Positions 55,424 to 64,000 of a stretch of 64,000 bases of DNA are shown here, one piece after another (positions within the stretch are counted from its first letter, which is position 1; every line of letters begins with the position of its first letter). The position numbers and the translations under genes are program-made. The notes below the pieces were generated by a model that worked only from the letters and a program-made list of their open reading frames with translations, ran no database searches and was not told the DNA's origin. The DNA comes from Datura wrightii (taxonomy: Eukaryota > Streptophyta > Magnoliopsida > Solanales > Solanaceae), in contig JASDFA010000010.1 of NCBI GenBank assembly GCA_035772735.1, forward strand, positions 34,659,501-34,723,500. Direction: 5' to 3'.

Positions 55424-56590
55424 GCCCTAATTTGAACTTTGTCCCTGATGACTATTACTCCCCCATGGAAAATTCGGATGATTCCTCCAATTTGGGTTGT
55501 AACTGTTGCCATACAGCTGATTACTTCTACTCTAGGCGTTTCCAACAAAATTCACTGAATCTGGATTGGCACCAAAACACTCAATTGAGTGTTCATTACT
55601 TCCACAGACTTCACACCATACCTGATGAACTTCATTGACTGGGGCTTGTGCCTGACTCAAGCTCATGTTGCTGAAATGGGTGTTGAGTTGATTTTGCAAA
55701 GCAGCTATCTGTGCAGCGATAGCTGTAAAACCATCCACCTCAAAGACCCCTGCGGCTTTCTTTGCTCCCCCTTGAGTTGAATCTGCATTCCATTCTGGAT
55801 TTCCCTATGAAATACGGTTTAATAAAGTGTAAAGCTCTTCGTATGTCTTCTCCAATGCCTGCCCACCGGCTGCTAAATCTAACAAAATCTTTGTATGCGG
55901 TTCCAAACCCTCAATGAACGTATGCACCAACACATCATTAGACTGGTGATGATGAGGACCACCCCTTAGCATTGACTATAACCTCTCCCAAGCCTAATAC
56001 AAATTCTCACCCTCTCTCTGTTTGAAACTTAGAATCTGACTTCTAAGTCTGGTTGTCTTCCATGATGGAAAGAATCGTATCAAAAACTTCCTTGCGAGGT
56101 CATCCCAAGTAGTGATAGACTTTGGTGGTTCAGCCCTCAACCACCTCTTTGCTTCCCCCTGCATTGGGAACAGGAATAATGTAAGCCTCACATAGTCGGA
56201 TGATACTCCAGCGGGGATATAGGTGTCACTTATCTCAAAAATGTTTTGGATATGTTGTTGTGGATCTTCATGAGGGAGACCTGTAAATTGCCCGCTGGTG
56301 TGCAATAACTGCACCATATTCTGCTTGAGTTCAAATCTCCCTCCTGGCTCCGGTCAGCGAATGCTGGATGTTACATTATTCGCGTGTGGGATTCCCACTT
56401 CGCGGACCGGTCTTGCTTCCATATCTTCGGGCACTAAAACTGCCCTTACAATCGGTGGATTCTGTTGCTGCTCCAAAATTGCCTGCCTTAATAACTGCAG
56501 CTTCTTCTTTAGAGCTTCCCTTCTTTGTCGATGAAATTATCTCTCTGGCTCTATATATGAATCCACCAACTCCTTATCTCTTGCCAGTGT
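55424..56590 (-). pseudogene. Element D gag N-terminal part
   Basis: The capsid domain is at 55994-56317: HTSGQFTGLPHEDPQQHIQNIFEI, GVSSDYVRLTLFLFPM, WLRAEPPKSITTWDDLARKFLIRFFPSWKTTRLRSQILSF, QREGENLY, then a stop. The following piece (55532-55738) has FTAIAAQIAALQNQLNTHFSNM and the Cys cluster EVCGSNEHSIEC. The upstream basic start (56320-56590) is broken by stops. Confidence 0.87.
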
Positions 56591-56690
56591 TCAGAAAAAT
56601 TTAGTACCTGCAAGAGAAAGGCTAAGATCAAGTCGTCAACACTTGTATCAAACTTGTAAACTAACACTAAGAAAATTAAATAACCAATTG

Positions 56691-56712
56691 TCAGTCCCTG
56701 GCAACAGCGCCA
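56691..56712 (-). other. Primer-binding site of element D
   Basis: The minus strand reads TGGCGCTGTTGCCAGGGACTGA, a good Athila-type site. It begins six bases after the LTR end. Confidence 0.88.
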
Positions 56713-56718
56713 AAAACT

Positions 56719-58221
56719 TGTTCGGTCCCAACTACATGCAAGTGCACGTGGTCGTACAAGTAGTAAAGTGGCTTTATTTCAAGCCAAGTATCGATCCCAC
56801 AGGGACTATGATATGGCAGTAATTTTCCTAATTGGTAGTAAACGATTTCGTTATGCAAGTAGACAACCAAAACAAATAATGCTTTTGAGTCAAGATTAAT
56901 AGTTAATGTGAACCTAAGTGAATATTGTAAGTTAAAGTCTGAAAATTAGCAACGAACAAGCTGAGGTTAAGGCAATCATGCAGGAATGTAGTTTATTAAT
57001 TAAATTCAGTCAATCTTCTCTTCGGTTGTTACTGAGGAATTAGTAACCAATGGATTGGATCTTTCCACTCCACACAAATTAAAGAATCATGAGGCTTACA
57101 TTACACATTTCTGTGATGCAAAAACCCCATGCTCTAGCTATACATAACAAATTTCATAAATGACCAAATATGACATTACATATATATTTCTATTCTGAAC
57201 GTAAATCTTCCTTCAATTTCTCAACCAAGGAAAGAACATATTCCACCAATTCACATCTATCCAATTAGTCTCCCTTTCGGAATTGAAATTGGAATTTTAG
57301 AATATACGTTAACATTGGGCAAACATTAACGTAGTAAAAGCAAGAATTGGTAGAACAACCATTATAGAGAAGATAAAAACTGAAATAATCATTAATTACA
57401 TTCTTCTGCAATTATCCTCAACCTCAGCAAGTGGTGAATTAGCCACTCACTTGCGGATTAAACATCTTCAAACAAGTAGAAATCATACAAGAAATTGAAA
57501 TTAAAGAGGAAAAGGAAGAGAATTAAACCTAGTAATTCTTCTTCTCAACTGCCTGCGATCCACGTTCTTGCTCAAAATGTGAGATACTTTTAAATAAAAC
57601 CTAAGTGTGCTATTTATACAAGTGAGAAATTTTTTCCAGAATAACTGGCAACGTGGTACGGAGTGTATCACGGAGCATCAGCTCCGTGCCACGGCCTTGA
57701 CGCGGACCTTCACTGGAACTTGGGGTGCCGGATAATTATCTTCAGTGTGGCATAGAGTGTATCGCAGAGCCTTAACTCCGTGCCATGGAGGTATCACGCC
57801 CCTTTACTGGAATCCAAGTGAGCAGCAAAATTCTCCCACCGTGTCACTGAAGTTGACGCAGAGCATGGGCTCCGTGACACGGTGCCATCATGCACCATCA
57901 TTGGAAATCAAGATAAAAATTTCTTCTAGGTAGACTGCTTCCGCGATGGTAGCATGCTCGGCCTCCATAGCAGAGCACCATACTTTGCCAATTTCCTTGT
58001 CGACTTTCGCTTCTTTCTTCCGAGTCCATTTCTACACTTCACCAACTTGTAGATTAGCTTCCAAAAGTTCCTTCTAGACTGCAAAATAATACTAATCATG
58101 TTGGTTAGTATAAATCCACATTTACATACAAATCACATGAGAATGAACATATAAAAGTGGATAAACAAGTAGAAATGAAGTATTAAAGTATCACTTGGGC
58201 ATGCAATTATGCCCAAGATCA
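56719..58221 (-). repeat. 5' LTR of element D (1503 bp)
   Basis: TGTTCGGTCCC to GCCCAAGATCA, same length as the 3' LTR. Hairpin arms at 57652-57663 and 57682-57693 lie upstream of the TATA box at 57611-57618 in element sense. Confidence 0.95.
57611..57618 (-). promoter_or_regulatory. TATA box of element D 5' LTR
   Basis: The minus strand reads TATAAATA. It would start the genomic RNA of D. Confidence 0.6.
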
Positions 58222-58544
58222 CCTAACTCATACTCGCCGACACTAGGACTCCATTTGGGTGGTGGTGGATAGGCTAACTAAGGCAGAACACTTCCTACCG
58301 GTCAAGACCACGGATTCAGCGGAGGATTATGATAGGTTGTATATTCGGGAGTTAGTTCAACTTCATGTAGTGACCTTGTCTATTATTTCAGACCGAGGTA
58401 CTCAGTTTACTTCTAAATTCCGACATTCTTTTCAAAAAGGACTTGGGACTCAATTTAAGCTCTGTAAAGCCTTCCATCCGCAAAAAGACGGCCAGGCAGA
58501 ATGAACCATTCAGACCTTTGACGATATGTTTAGGACATGCGTTA
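58222..58544 (+). pseudogene. Element E integrase core, part right of D
   Basis: HTRRH, one TAG, DSIWVVVDRLTKAEHFLPVKTTDSAEDYDRLYIREL, LSIISDRGTQFTSKF (second Asp), FHPQKDGQAE (catalytic Glu) and a TGA where relatives have Arg (58501-58503), then TIQTFDDMFRTCV. F starts at 58545 and removes the rest to outside the window. Confidence 0.9.
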
Positions 58545-58769
58545 TGTTATACCCCGTAGAATTCCCGGCACCTAGATGACCTATTCGCATGTTGGTTAAG
58601 CATATTTGAAGGCCATACGTGCTGGAGAAAGGCCCGGGAAAAGATCGGATGAGAAACCTGTCGAACCATCGCGGAAGGAGCCGAGGCAGAGCCCCTCCGC
58701 GATGGCAGCGTCACGGAGGAGGGGCCTCCGCGTTGGCTCCGTGACACGTTGGCCTTGTTCAGGCCCAAG

Positions 58770-58778
58770 TATATAAAG
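58770..58778 (+). promoter_or_regulatory. TATA box of element F LTR
   Basis: TATATAAAG, 20-30 bases after the last GC-rich word (tccgtgacacgttggcc). The same arrangement is seen in A. Confidence 0.65.
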
Positions 58779-60764
58779 CCCCACTTTGATTTTAAATGAT
58801 AAAAACATTTATAAACTTCCAGAAAACAGAGCAAACCAGCAGAGGGAGAAAAGGAACGAAGGAGATAATATAATTTTCGACCGATTACGCTGCTAAACGT
58901 TGTCCAAAATCAGATTAACTCCAGATACCGAGGTATTTGGCAACAGAGAGCATTCCTACGGATTCAGTTTCGTAAAATATGGCCGACGAATCGTCGAGCC
59001 ACCGAGCTAAGGTAAGTGGAATTGCTCTAAATTAGTGTCTATGTGTTCCTAGCTGTGAAGTAAATATTTCTCCCTTCTAGACCGCTGAAAAATAGCGAGT
59101 TTTCGATCGTCTTTCGATAAGCCTAAGTTTAGGCTATAAACTATATCGAAAGTGACGTTGCCTGTTAAAGTAAAGCTGTATTTAGTATTAATTGACATAA
59201 TTATGAATGCAGTTGGGAGAAAATAGTTGAAGTGCCGGCCGAGTCTCGTTCGACAGAAGAATAGTTCAAGGATAAGGTATGTAAAGTTATTCTTTCGGCA
59301 AGCCAGGAAGTATAGCTTAGAAAGTAAATAGAATAAAAGCTATTAACCAATACCCATGGTACAGGAACGATTTTAGTATAATTTCCAGCAAGCATGCTAG
59401 TATATTAATTACGTATCATGCGATAATCAGAATAGTAGATAATCAGGCAATACGTATTACATCTGTTGAGATTGTACCCAGTAGTAGGTGGTACATTTTA
59501 TGTTATTGAGCTATATCCAGATATAATCAGATAGACAGATAAAGGCCAGGTAGCAGTTAGTCCAGCAATCAGGAATAGTGTAACACAGAATATAGTTCAG
59601 TTATTTAATACAAACTGGCCTTGAGATACAAGAAGAGAATATGGTTAGTATTTTGCATTGAGCATGCTTGCTGTGTATGTGTTTTGTATGTTGAGACTTG
59701 TTGTGGCATGTGGTCACCCTTTAGCATCCCCACCGCCCCTGGGTTATAGCTGTGTTGATACCAGATTCAGATACCGCCACCAGCTGGGTGATGCCGTCCG
59801 ACTAAAGGACGATGATGGCCGACCACCATGATAATACAGTCCAGACCACCTTGCTTGCAGTGGCAGTTCAGTTTACTCTGCGCAGAGCTAGCACACCCTG
59901 TTTACAGGGGCAGACCACTCTGTGTGCACACCTATGCCCAGAGGCAGGAGTCTTCGGACTCAGACACAGTTTATTGTCAGAGGCCAAGGCCTGAGCTACG
60001 TACCCAAGGGGGCCGGTAGGAGGAGCTCACAGTTATCAGATGAGTGGAGTGACTTGTTTTTGGTTGGTTTAGACCCGGGTAGAGGTAAATAGATTGCTTG
60101 CTTGGTTGGCACCTTCCGGCTTATGGGGGTCGGTCAGGTATTATGTGTATTATTATATATATTGATATGTGCTAGTAGATACTGATAGACAGAAGGACGA
60201 CGCGTCTTCAGGTACGCTCAGTTAGTTACAGAATGTATAAACTCTCCCCAGTTATCCTCAGCTAGATAGACTCAGCTATTTCTTGCTTAAATGTCATGTT
60301 ATTGTGCTATTCGTTTCAGTTGCATATTTCAGTTTGCTTTACATTCTCAGTACCTATGGTACTGATGCCCAGCGGGGCGCTGTATTGCTTGCCTACAGGT
60401 ACTCACGGACGAGGAGACGATCCCTCGTGATTCCAGCCAGCCAGTGAGTCATCAGCTCCTGTCATCCGGAGTCTGATTCCCAGAGGTGTAGCTCCTTTTC
60501 TTTTGTTGTGCAGTATGGGTAGGTCGGGGCCCTGTCCCGATCATTTCTATTAATTTTCTTACAGTATTCATAGAGGCTTGCAGTCTGTATATATTCCCTG
60601 TGGTTACCTGAGCCGGTCGTGTGGGGCCGTGCGGTCTGCTGTAGCTGTGTAGTATTTCAGTTTATGGTGGCCGTGTGGGGCCTTAGTTTGACAGTAGTGG
60701 TGACCTTGCTGGTCACGTAGTTTTACAGCAGTCTTGTGTTGAGTTACAGATAACTAGAAAGCAT

Positions 60765-61259
60765 GGTGGCCTTGTCGGCCCGCATAGGTTCCTTGTTATA
60801 AGTCTGTTTTTGGTTAGCTGTTGTTGAAGGTGCAGATGGCTACAGGCCAGTTGGTCGGAGGCTGTATTTACAGCCGTTATATAGCCGATTTATTTCTTGA
60901 AATAGAGCCAAAGTCAGCCAAAGCACCAGATGTTCTCAGGCTGGACCATTTAGCAGTCTAGAGTCTAGCAGGCACCAGGTGCCCGTCATTCCCCCCAAGG
61001 TAGGGTGTGACGGTGGCCTTGTAGGCCTGCATAGGATTCCCTAAAATGATATGTTTCTGGCCAGCTGTCAGTACAGGTACAGGAGGCTATAGGCCAATGG
61101 GCCGGGGGCTGTGTTTACAGCCGTTATATAGCCCTTTGTTTCCAGAAATGTGAGTTAGAGCCAGCCAGGCACCAGATGTGCCCAGGCTTAGCAGTCCAGC
61201 AGTACAGGTCCTAATAGGGCACCAGGTGCCAGTCATACCCCCCAAGGCGGGGTGTGACA
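60765..61259 (+). repeat. Tandem duplication of the LTR 3' terminus in element F
   Basis: Two units of about 247 bases, each from ggtggccttgt..ggcc through a tatatagcc block and caccaggtgcc to aagg.ggggtgtgac. The first ends at 61011 and the second continues from 61012 to the true LTR end. The copies are clearly related but diverged, so the duplication is old and is not seen in A. Confidence 0.88.
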
Positions 61260-61264
61260 AACTT

Positions 61265-61276
61265 GGTATCAGAGCA
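61265..61276 (+). other. Primer-binding site of element F
   Basis: TGGTATCAGAGC four to five bases after the LTR end. Confidence 0.93.
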
Positions 61277-61472
61277 GGTCATATCCCAGGGAGTCTGCAA
61301 GTCGTGCTAAGTAGAGTCCTGTCCATGGATGTGTTGTGCACCACAGACTATGGGTAGGAGGCTGCAAGGCATGATAGGATGGTTGTCTTTTATTCTTATT
61401 CAGTCGTGCTGTAGAGCGGTACAGTATAGGGTTGAGTTCCTAAAAGCTTACCATATTCTTTGGTTACAGATA

Positions 61473-61891
61473 ATGTCAGGCCAGCGCCATCCTATCACAG
61501 ATTGAAGCTTAGATGTTGCAGCAGGGGAAGGCACCAGCAGGATCCCTCACCCTCGTTTTGAAACAGCCCGATCAGAGGGCACTACAGAGGCATCGTCCCA
61601 GTCTCCTCAGCAGTCTCCACCACGTCAGGAGCCACTTGGGGTGACATTACCTTCAGCAGTCCCTGTACCGACACCTTCTGACTAGGAGGTTAGGAGTGCT
61701 GTAGTTATGTTAGCACAGATGATGGCTGCTCAGCGTCAGCCAATGCCGTCTACAGTTACAGAATTATCAGGAGGGCCTGGTAGTTCGAGGGTCCGAGAGT
61801 TCTTAGCCCTGAATCCCTCACAGTTTATAGGTACGGATCAGATAGAGGACCCTCAGGATTTTCTGGATCAAATGCAGAGAATCTTCAGGGT
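61473..61891 (+). pseudogene. Element F gag start, with two stops and a frameshift
   Basis: ATG at 61473 (MSGQRHPITD). A TGA at 61503-61505 and a TAG at 61683-61685 interrupt this frame; both are one C-to-T change from CGA and CAG. After them MLAQMMAAQRQPMPS, LNPSQFIGTDQIEDPQDFLDQMQRIFRV follow. At about 61891 one A is missing compared with A (gggtaatgcatg there), so the frame moves to the ORF starting at 61892. Confidence 0.88.
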
Positions 61892-63028
61892 ATGCATGCC
61901 ACGCCTACCGAATCAGTTGAGTTGGCAGCATTCCGGTTACGGGATATTGTGTTATGGTATGAAAGCTGGGAAAGGTCCCGAGGGAGAGATGTTTCCCCTC
62001 CCACCTGGTCCAGCTTTTCAGGAGCTTTTCTGGATCATTATCTGACACGGGAGATTCGACAGGCCCGGGTAGACCAGTTCCTACATCTGGAGCAGGGGGC
62101 CATGAGTGTTCGGGAACATTCCTTGCGGTTTGATTCTTTGGCTCGATATGCACCGGCCTTTGTTGATACAATGGCATCCAGAGTGCACCGTTTTATTATG
62201 GGGTTAAATCCAGAATATGTTGAGACTTGTATTGCGGCCACACTGCGAGAGGAGATGGACATTGCTCGAATTCAGGCATTTGCCCAGAATATTGAGGGCA
62301 TCAGACAGCGACATCGGGTGATCAGAAGGGTCAATCAGGAACAGCGTCGTCGGGACAGGCCAGTTGAGTTACAGAGGGAGGCCCGGGGAGGACCCAGGCC
62401 ACGATTGGCAGACAGGCCGCCCAGGCCCCCGCCTCCGCCACAGTCACAGGGGGGTAGATTCAGCCGCAAGGGGCAGTCAGAGACTGGTAGAGGCTCGCAG
62501 ATGGCAGATTCACCATTGCAGAGGAGGGCGGAGCAGAGTAGGTATACCCTACCACTTTGCCCTATATGCAGTCGATGCCATCCTGGAGCATGCAGGTATG
62601 GTTCCACCACATGTTATATTTGTGGCCAAGAAGGCCATTTGATGAGAGATTGCCCAGCCAGAGGCCTAGAGGACCGAGATAGACAAGATAGGGCATCTGC
62701 AGGGTCACGAGCCACAGCATCCTCGACTGGGCGCAGGCCCTCAGTTTCAGCAGGCAGGGGTCGGGGCAGATCAGGGGCCTCCAGTACAGGTGCGGGCCCA
62801 AGCCGCACATATGCTTTACTAGGGAGGCAAGATTCGGAAGCGTCGCCTGATGTTGTGACAGGTATGCTAACTATCTGCTCACACCATGCTTATGTGTTGA
62901 TTGATCCAGGGTCTACTTTGTCCTACATTACTCCATTTATGGCACGAAAGTTTAGTATTACACCAGAATTATTGCAGCAGCCCTTTTTAGTATCCACGCC
63001 CGTTGGTGACTCTATCACAGCGAGCTGA
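61892..63028 (+). CDS. Element F gag and protease start (378 codons)
   Basis: The ORF continues gag: ESVELAAFRLRDIVLWYESWERSRGRD, FLDHYLTREIRQARVDQFLHLEQGAMSVREHSLRFDSLARYAPAFVDTMASRVHRFIMGLNPEYVETC, TLREEMDIARIQAFAQN, an Arg-rich stretch, the zinc knuckle CYICGQEGHLMRDC (62620-62660), a Ser/Arg-rich linker, and the protease active site VLIDPGSTLSYITPFMARKF near 62890-62960. It ends in a TGA at 63026-63028 where relatives read Arg (CGA). Gag forms the particle; the protease would mature it. Confidence 0.93.
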   Translation: MHATPTESVELAAFRLRDIVLWYESWERSRGRDVSPPTWSSFSGAFLDHYLTREIRQARVDQFLHLEQGAMSVREHSLRFDSLARYAPAFVDTMASRVHRFIMGLNPEYVETCIAATLREEMDIARIQAFAQNIEGIRQRHRVIRRVNQEQRRRDRPVELQREARGGPRPRLADRPPRPPPPPQSQGGRFSRKGQSETGRGSQMADSPLQRRAEQSRYTLPLCPICSRCHPGACRYGSTTCYICGQEGHLMRDCPARGLEDRDRQDRASAGSRATASSTGRRPSVSAGRGRGRSGASSTGAGPSRTYALLGRQDSEASPDVVTGMLTICSHHAYVLIDPGSTLSYITPFMARKFSITPELLQQPFLVSTPVGDSITAS

Positions 63029-64000
63029 ATCTACCGCGGGTGTACAGTAGAGGATGCTGACCGTCAGACCACAGTAGATCTGGTCGAGTTAGAAATGATA
63101 GACTTCGATGCCATAATGGGTATGGACTGGTTAGTACCGTGTTTTGCCAATGTTGAATGTTGGACCAAGACGGTCCGATTCCACTTCCCAGGAGAAGCAT
63201 TGCGGGAGTGGAAGGGCAGCACCGCTACGCCAAAAGGTAGGTTTATTTCCTACCTTCAGGCGAGAAAGTTGATATCTAAGGGATGTATTTACCATCTGGT
63301 CAGAGTTCAGGATGTCCAAGCAGAATCTCCGACAATCCAGTCTATTCCAGTGGTGAATGAATTCCCTGATGTATTCCCAGATGAGTTACCTGGTATTCCC
63401 CCAGAAAGGAAAATAGACTTTGCTATTGACTTGTTACCAGGTACTCAGCCGATATCAATTCCTCCCTATCGTATGGCTCCTGCAGAACTCAGAGGATTAA
63501 AAGAGCAGTTGAAAGATTTATTGGATAAAGGTTTTATCAGGCCGAGTACTTCACCGTGGGGTGCGCCAGTTTTATTTGTGAGAAAGAAAGATGGCTCGCT
63601 CCGAATGTGCATAGATTACCGGCAATTAAACAAAGTTACAGTAAAGAACAAGTACCCGCTCCCCAGAATTGACGACTTATTTGATCAGTTGCAGGGAGCC
63701 AGATACTTTTCTAAGATTGACTTGCAGTCCGGATATCACCAGGTCCGAGTACGTGAGAGAGATATTCCTAAGACAGCGTTCAGGACCCGATATGGGCATT
63801 TTGAATTTCTAGTTATGTCCTTCGGGTTAACGAATGCCCCGGCAGTCTTTATGGACCTGATGAATAGTATTTTCAGACCTTTCCTGGACTTGTTGGTGAT
63901 AGTATTCATTGATGACATTCTGGTGTATTCTCGCTCTGAAGCAGATCACCAGACTCATTTGCGGACAGTGCTCCAGATTCTCAGGGACCGTCAACTGTAT
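63029..64000 (+). CDS. Element F protease end and reverse transcriptase (open to window end)
   Basis: 324 codons are open without a stop, in frame with the preceding ORF across the TGA. It has [60 protein letters not shown], then [110 protein letters not shown] and the catalytic [16 protein letters not shown] (about 63900-63950). RNase H and integrase lie beyond the window. It appears functional as far as visible. Confidence 0.95.
   Translation, partial: MYRGCTVEDADRQTTVDLVELEMIDFDAIMGMDWLVPCFANVECWTKTVRFHFPGEALREWKGSTATPKGRFISYLQARKLISKGCIYHLVRVQDVQAESPTIQSIPVVNEFPDVFPDELPGIPPERKIDFAIDLLPGTQPISIPPYRMAPAELRGLKEQLKDLLDKGFIRPSTSPWGAPVLFVRKKDGSLRMCIDYRQLNKVTVKNKYPLPRIDDLFDQLQGARYFSKIDLQSGYHQVRVRERDIPKTAFRTRYGHFEFLVMSFGLTNAPAVFMDLMNSIFRPFLDLLVIVFIDDILVYSRSEADHQTHLRTVLQILRDRQLY

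Larger units (their letters stand above)
45604..58221 (-). mobile_element. Element D: Athila-type Ty3/gypsy retrotransposon (12.6 kb)
   Basis: Same layout and orientation as C: 5' LTR 56719-58221, PBS 56691-56712, gag, protease, RT, RNase H, integrase, env-like ORF, PPT 47107-47122, 3' LTR 45604-47106. Both LTRs are 1503 bp; I count about nine differences in the first 200 bases, so the insertion is not recent. The RT catalytic ATG GAT GAC is intact (53500-53508), unlike C, but other frameshifts and stops prevent a full polyprotein. Confidence 0.94.
39479..58544 (+). mobile_element. Element E: Tekay-type retrotransposon, split by D, cut by F
   Basis: 5' LTR 39479-41789, PBS, gag, protease, RT, RNase H, integrase to 45603, D (45604-58221), integrase resumed 58222-58544, then F. 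Integrase reads through when D is removed (..VTG then HTRRH.DSIWV). The remaining 3' part lies beyond F, outside the window. It has many stops. Confidence 0.92.
58545..61259 (+). repeat. 5' LTR of element F (2715 bp)
   Basis: TGTTATACCCCG to GGGTGTGACA. It contains the hairpin words at 58660-58750, TATA at 58770-58778, and a tandem duplication of its last 247 bases (60765-61011 and 61012-61259). The left flank in E is gcgtta. Confidence 0.94.
58545..64000 (+). mobile_element. Element F: Tekay-type retrotransposon, best preserved copy, runs off right edge
   Basis: 5' LTR 58545-61259, PBS 61265-61276, gag-pol from 61473 open in large blocks to the window end. It is of the same family as A (same LTR start TGTTAYACCCCGTA and same TATA block). 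Only three stops and one 1-base deletion are seen in 2.5 kb of coding sequence. Confidence 0.94.

Noticed and set aside
62335..62810. Minus-strand frames of 60-90 codons opposite F gag
   Set aside because: They mirror the real gag frame on the other strand; no family signature.

Overview
This is plant repeat DNA: a stack of LTR retrotransposons inserted into one another, with no host gene, tRNA or rRNA that I could find. Every coding stretch I recognise belongs to a Ty3/gypsy element. Two lineages occur. Tekay/Del-type chromoviruses have a chromodomain at the end of pol, a PBS TGGTATCAGAGC and LTRs of about 2.2-2.7 kb. Athila/Tat-type elements have a PBS like TGGCGCTGTTGCC, an AAGTGTGGGG polypurine tract and an extra env-position ORF. 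The gag style of the oldest layer and the LTR vocabulary suggest a dicot, probably Solanaceae; that is inference. The nesting points to heterochromatin.

I use letters for the layers. I (+, Athila/Tat type) is the base from 27832 to 39478. It carries L (an LTR 3' end, 27149-27831), which probably received B; J (a solo LTR, 29547-31957); K (a minus-strand LTR, 34463-38755) holding the truncated element G; a poly(A)-tailed fragment (38837-about 39390); and E (starts 39479). B (+, Tekay, 8697-27148) was hit by A (minus, Tekay, runs off the left edge, ends 8696) in the protease region and by C (minus, Athila, 11128-24052, TSD CTCTC) in integrase. E (+, Tekay) was hit by D (minus, Athila, 45604-58221, TSD CCTAC/CCTAA) in integrase and by F (+, Tekay, 58545 to beyond the right edge), also in integrase.

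F is the best preserved: its pol is open from 63029 to the window end, and I count only three stops and one 1-base deletion upstream. C and D are complete in layout (LTR, PBS, gag, protease, RT, RNase H, integrase, env-like ORF, PPT, LTR) but carry stops and frameshifts. B and E are decayed and share two in-frame stops at the same codons.

Most interesting observations: hairpin-forming GC-rich words shared by the promoters of Athila (C, D) and Tekay (A, F) LTRs, just upstream of the TATA box; PPT-like copies bracketing the env-like ORF in C and D; a 34-bp minisatellite with a 238-bp higher-order unit inside the LTR of G; the shared stop codons of B and E; a tandem duplication of the LTR terminus in F; and a deletion that fused K to G.
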